A stretch of DNA of 64,000 nucleotides, from the NCBI GenBank assembly GCA_946811695.1, contig OX328124.1, positions 57,663,459 through 57,727,458 of the forward strand, in the 5' to 3' direction. The notes under the pieces were generated by a model. The model was not told the origin of the DNA, searched no databases, and saw only the letters and a program-made list of their open reading frames with translations. How positions within the stretch are numbered: the stretch's first letter is position 1; each line of letters opens with the position of its first letter. Both the position numbers and the translations under genes were made by a program. The stretch is from Gonocerus acuteangulatus (taxonomy: Eukaryota; Arthropoda; Insecta; Hemiptera; Coreidae). Below are positions 59,527-64,000 of this stretch, one piece after another.

Positions 59527-60660
59527 ATGTATGTTTTTCAGAGAGATATTGAAAGAGGTATAGAAAACATTCCAGCTGTGGTTGGGGGAAGGGAAGTAAA
59601 TGAGGAGTGGAATATTTTGGGAAAGGTTTTATCTGACTCAGCAGACCAACATTGTAAGAGAGGTGGACTCAGAAGGCCAAAAAATGCTTGGTTCAACCTA
59701 GAGTGTGAAGAAGTAGTTAAACTACGAAATTGAAAGATGAAAAAACTACTAAATAGAGATACTAGACAAAACAGAAAGGAGTATCACGATGCTAGATCTA
59801 ATGCAAAAAAGGTATTGGAGGCGTAAGAAAAGAGAGGCTCTACTGGCAGATCTGCGAAAAGTAGAAGAATATAGCAGGAACAATGAAGCCAGGAAGTTCT
59901 TCGGTGAAGTGAGCAGGATAAAATCAGGGTTCCTAGACAATTGTCCATCAAGAGCATGATGTGCAAAGCAGATGGCAGGAGCATTGTAAAGAAGTGTTGA
60001 ACCCCAGGGAGGATGGTGAGTATCCTGACTTGGATTTTCCAGATGCGGAAAATGACCCTGAAGTGAGCCCGCCAGATTCAGAGGAGGTTGGCCTGATTAT
60101 AAATGAGTTTAAGAATAACAAATCTTCAGGTTCAGATGGCATACCGGCAAAATTTCTAAAGGTAGGCGAGGCATCACTTATTGAAGAAATGTCGCACCTC
60201 ATCTTTAATATCTGGGTTGCTGAGAAGATACCAGATAGCTGGAAGGAATCTGTCATCATACCCTTGTTCAAGAAGAAAGGAGATTCCACAGACTGCAACA
60301 ATTACCGAGGAATCAGCCTGCTCAACACTGCTTATAAAGTGTTCTCTGTTATTTTATATAACCGGTTAGTGGCTTTCCTGGAACCTCGGTTGGGGGATTA
60401 CCAAGGTAGCTTCAGGAGGAATAGATCAACTATCGACCAGATTTTCTCCTTAAGGCAAATAATGGAAAAAATGAAGGAGTTTAATAAGAGTATATGGATC
60501 CTTTTTATAGATTTTAAAGCAGCATATGATTCCATTATAAGAAACGAGCTGTTCCTAGCACTGAAAGAGATAGGTATCCCACCGAAGTTAATCCGAATGA
60601 CAGCATGCACTCTAAGAATGAGTGTAACAGGGTGTCTACTGCACGAAAAAGTCACGAAAA
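59527..60660 (+). pseudogene. LINE reverse transcriptase, broken
   Basis: An endonuclease C-terminal/linker part (59527-59733) is followed by stops and frame changes, then an open RT stretch (59961-60640): 'KSSGSDGIPAKFLK', 'WKESVIIPLFKKKGDSTDCN', 'NYRGISLLNTAYKV', 'FRRNRSTIDQIFSLRQI', 'FIDFKAAYDSI'. These are RT motifs of non-LTR retrotransposons; the clade is uncertain (RTE-like or Jockey-like). The copy ends before the YADD motif and continues in low-complexity 'cacgaaaa' sequence. Confidence 0.85.
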
Positions 60661-60934
60661 TATCACGAAATGAAAAATATGGCACGAAAAAGTCACAAAT
60701 TTGGAAACCATGTCATGATTTTTTTTTTATTTAAAGATAACAAGTTTCTGGAATTAATCGTTGTCCACTAAAACTGTGTACAATCCGGTGGAGTGAAAAC
60801 TCGCAGGTCTTAGTTCAATAATAGGGCTCGTTCAATAATACCTGCCTTAAAGTTATGCATAGAAAATGCTATTGATGATCCTCCAGTTGGTAGAAATTCA
60901 ACAGTTGTGCAGAACCATGTTCGAGTAACCATGT
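60661..60934. other. Short stretch without features
   Basis: After the LINE break, repeats of 'cacgaaaaagtcac' fade into AT-rich sequence. Nothing else seen. Confidence 0.5.
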
Positions 60935-61052
60935 TCCGGCGGACGGATTCTGCTGGTTAACGAACTTGACCTTTCAAGTTAGACGAACGATTATTGTACG
61001 AAATTTCATCAAAATCGGGCCATTTTTGAGCCGGTGGGAGAGCGAACAGAGA

Positions 61053-61096
<44 letters not shown>
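60935..61096. repeat. Repeat family G and (TA)n array
   Basis: 'ggttaacgaacttgaccttt' and 'gaaatttcatcaaaatcggg' match 29480-29570 (complement) and end in 'gagcgaacagag' before a TA array at 61057-61096. Confidence 0.7.
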
Positions 61097-61097
<1 letters not shown>

Positions 61098-61099
<2 letters not shown>

Positions 61100-61353
61100 C
61101 AACAACTGTCATATTCGTGATCTTATGGGATCTGAAACTCGTGTTGCCGTTTCCGGATTGCGTCATGATGTCAACCCCAAAAGCGGATTTCCTCCCTTTG
61201 GAGGGAAATGTAATCTATCATTTTAGCGCGGTTCCTCCCTCCTTTCGAAGGAAGGAAACCCGATTATTAGGTTTACCTCATGACGCAATCCGGAAATACC
61301 AACACGGAAATTTCAGGTTTCTGATCTCATAGATCACGAATATAACGGTGGTT

Positions 61354-61356
<3 letters not shown>
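61098..61356. mobile_element. Palindromic MITE between two (TA)n arrays
   Basis: Left 'atattcgtgatcttatggga' and 'ttccggattgcgtcatga', right the inverted copy of the same tracts. About 260 bp. TA arrays abut both ends, so any target duplication is hidden. The right end 'ataacggtggttcaaa' also ends the repeat at 29370. Confidence 0.7.
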
Positions 61357-61401
<45 letters not shown>

Positions 61402-61404
<3 letters not shown>

Positions 61405-62588
61405 GGTGTCCCCAAAATAAACGGCAAAACTTCGGGAATCAATGCAGGATTAAAATAGAACGAAAAAAGTCCTTTGGCATTTTTCTCGTTTTTCTTCGTT
61501 TCCAAGAAAAACGCCAAAAAACTAAAACACAATTGTGAATAGGCATTCTTTCCATAATGCATTCATAAAAATCATTAAAAGTATATGTTTTATCTTTCTC
61601 ACCCTCTAAGCCCAACCATCACCTCCTTTAATCTCCCTCCCCCGACCCCAAAATATAGGGTGAGTACTTCTCAGATTTTTTGTGGAATAATGAAATAATA
61701 GGTCTCCATTTGTTGACCCCTTGACTTGACGCAGAGTCTTTCCACACATTCCTCGATAATAAACTGTCGGCGTTCTTGGAGGGAGTACTTTTGTCACAAA
61801 GATTGGGAAGCTAGGTCTCAGTCTAGCCCACTACAGGAGGGCCGTCCAAAATTGGTTGGGCACTAACCATCCATGGCGTTGGTTAGGACGTGCTGGGCCG
61901 GTATCTTGGCCGGCTCGTTCTTCCCATCTCACGCTGTTGGATTTTTCCCCCATGCGAAGAAATCCACATTAAAGATTTGGTCTACAGGGAGCCCATTGGC
62001 ACAAGAGAGCACCTCATCCATTGCATCCGATGGACCTGGGAACAGATTACAGCAGAGCAATGCACAAATGCCAACCAGTCTGTCAATGTGCGTTGTGATG
62101 CCTGTATTGCTGCTAGGGGCAAAACCTTTGAACAGTTTTTAAATGGATTGTTAGGAATTATTAGAAGAATAAATTATTATTTTATATTTATTTATGTGTC
62201 CAGTGTCAAATGTTAAATTGTTTTAAGAATTGAAAGTTTTTTTGTTTTGTGTTTAATGACTTTCCTTTGAAGAAAAGTAGCTATTTTTTTAATTATGTTG
62301 AACTTGCAGCTTTACCGTAATTTAACTTTTTTGACTAAGAAGTTTTTTTGTTGTTTTTTTTTGAGGGGGAGAGGTGGGAGGGTAGAGGGGTTATAAGATA
62401 AAACATATACTTTTAATTATTTGTATAAAGGCATTAAGAAAGAATGCCTATTCACAATTGTGTTTTAGTTTTTTGCGTTTTTCTTGGAAACGAAACAAAA
62501 ACGAGAGAAATGCCAAAGAACTTTTTTTCTTTCTTTTTCATCCTGCATCGATTCCCGAAGTTTTGCCGTTTATTTTGCGGACACCCTG
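61402..62588 (+). mobile_element. Mariner-type element inserted in a TA array
   Basis: Both ends read CAGGGTGTCC, with TA at 61400-61401 and 62589-62590. The inverted repeats extend over at least 150 bp with few differences ('aaaataaacggcaaaacttc'). Inside is the 3' part of a transposase. About 1.19 kb. Confidence 0.85.
61850..62160 (+). pseudogene. Mariner-type transposase C-terminal remnant
   Basis: Overlapping frames give 'WLGRAGPVSWPARSSHLT', then a degraded '..LDFF' block, then 'LVYREPIGTREHLIHCI' and 'DACIAARGKTFEQFL'. They follow the C-terminal order 'W.GRGGPV.WPPRSPDLTPLDFFLWG..KS.VY....' of arthropod mariner-like transposases. The N-terminal two thirds are missing and the frame is broken. 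Confidence 0.75.
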
Positions 62589-62657
<69 letters not shown>

Positions 62658-62664
62658 TATATAT
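62589..62664. repeat. (TA)n microsatellite
   Basis: About 76 bp of TA with one ACAC interruption. Confidence 0.97.
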
Positions 62665-64000
62665 TTGTCTGTTCGCTCTCCTACCGTTCAAAAGTGGTCC
62701 GAATTTGATGAAATGCGGTTGCAGCTTCGTTGTACGAGACCACGTGGTGTTTAGCCGGTGTTTTAACAGCTATATTGTGTCAATCTTCAAAATAATTTAA
62801 AACTGAAGGCGGTTTTGGACTATTTTTATGTATAACAGCTTTTTAATTGTTAATTTAAATCCAAACTTTACTATTGCAAATATTTTAAACACATTTCAGT
62901 TTTATTATTTTAATTACAAAGCTTATTGAAAAAAAATTGTTTACATTAATAATTTGTTGTAATTAGTTCAATTTAGAATATTTGTCTAAAAATAAATGAC
63001 ATTGTACTCAAAATATTTTAGGTGACTGGCAGCTTAAATAAAACATGAATATTATCAGTAATTTTCATATTTATAAATGTTAAACTGTGAAAGTGGTTGG
63101 AAATTTTAAACACATGTTTTAGAGGTACTGGAATAACATTTCATTGCTTCTAAAAATTTCATCTCCGGATAGGAAGTAAATTCTCCCTGTTATAGTTTTT
63201 TTCATTCACAGTACATAATACACCAGCGAATGGTACACAAGTACAGCGTATGTGTTACATGTCATTTTAAAGTACATATAAAGAAATAAAAATTGACACC
63301 ATCATGTGACTACCGTAAACAGGAGTGGAGCTATATATTTTGCCGCAGCAAGATTTTGACCACTTCTTGAAAACTTTACATGGTTGTATTTTGGAAACCG
63401 TTTGAGACAATAAGCTGAAATTTGGCGTTTTTCTTAGTCTTCATGAAAGTAGCCCATGTACCAAATGCCATCATAATTAGAGCTGGTGAGGGAAACAATG
63501 TCATAAAAGTGTGTTGAGACAAAATGTCCCCACCGTCTTCTTAGTCTGAGTCTGACATAGTAAGCTCACAAGGCCAAGCCAAGACCTTAAAACAAACATG
63601 TGCCACACTAAATAAACATTCCACTTTTACTGCATCATAGGCGCAACTGATTTACAACTAGCTTTTGCCAGTAGACCCGTGTGCGGGCAGAAGTTTTGTT
63701 TCAGTTGCAAACTGGTTTCAGGCGCAACTGGTTTGCAACGGGAGTTGCAGAACAGTCGTACTTTGACAATAAATATTTAGTTAGTAATTTATTTAGAAAT
63801 TTTGAATTATGCTGCCATTGTTTAATATTTTTGAGTAGTCATTCTAGAGTCATCATGTCTTCATTTTTAAAATTAATGTAACTGTCCTCTTTAACATATC
63901 GTCCCTACCATGTCAAACTAACGAATATGCAAATCGGAGCAAAATAGGAACGAACATAGTTTATCCATTGACGATATAATATAATCAAATATGGTTTTAT
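62665..64000. other. Non-coding stretch with a repeat family G fragment at its left end
   Basis: 'tgtctgttcgctctcc' at 62665 matches family G. The rest has no recognised gene. 'cgcaactg.tttacaacta' near 63641 and 'cgcaactggtttgcaacggg' near 63722 are local duplicates. Confidence 0.5.

Noticed and set aside
61873..62216. Two overlapping ORFs as a host gene
   Set aside because: Both are frames of the mariner transposase remnant inside a TIR element.

Overview
The window is eukaryotic, AT-rich and almost entirely non-coding. It looks like the interior of a long intron or an intergenic region in a repeat-heavy arthropod genome. Evidence for an arthropod: a spliced TGF-beta-family propeptide exon of activin/inhibin-beta type, 5S rRNA pseudogenes close to arthropod 5S, mariner-type transposases with arthropod-style motifs, Helitrons with the usual arthropod end sequences, and two decayed copies of a protein family that is highly multiplied in arthropods. 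I cannot name the species. A crustacean such as a copepod is a weak guess only.

Layout. 1-7.4 kb: two long-terminal-inverted-repeat elements (2413-3910 with a decayed mariner transposase; 4647-6569, a fold-back with a SINE inserted in one arm), then CT and TA arrays. 9.9-12.1 kb: a near-perfect palindrome with arms of about 985 bp, built from a Penelope-like terminal repeat and an internal segment. 13-19 kb: three copies of a tRNA-derived SINE, a MITE and a 928-bp Helitron that received a retroposed 5S rRNA. 20.4-23.9 kb: a 2-kb fold-back, a gag/primer-binding-site fragment of an LTR element and SINE pieces. 26.4-33.7 kb: small palindromes, an internally deleted Helitron, tandem repeats, a hAT-type MITE, a tRNA-headed SINE and a second copy of the 17-kb Helitron. 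36.4-39.8 kb: a minisatellite of 41 units. 43.2 kb: the single convincing host exon. 45-54 kb: Penelope-like elements (one head-to-head dimer with RT and GIY-YIG domains and a hammerhead-like ribozyme), a mariner remnant, a second 5S pseudogene and a gene-family pseudogene. 54.5-62.6 kb: a Harbinger remnant, a broken LINE reverse transcriptase, MITEs and a third mariner-type element.

How it fits together. Apart from the TGF-beta exon nothing looks like a working host gene. The window records nested insertions, several of which can be ordered because a paralogous empty site also lies in the window (5S into Helitron, MITE into DNA transposon, SINE into a fold-back arm). Long (TA)n arrays sit at the edge of many elements. 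Hammerhead-core-like motifs (CTGRTGA or CTGAAGA, a stem, then GAAA) recur at several Penelope-type ends. Most ORFs over 60 codons are by-products of microsatellites, the minisatellite or decayed transposons.
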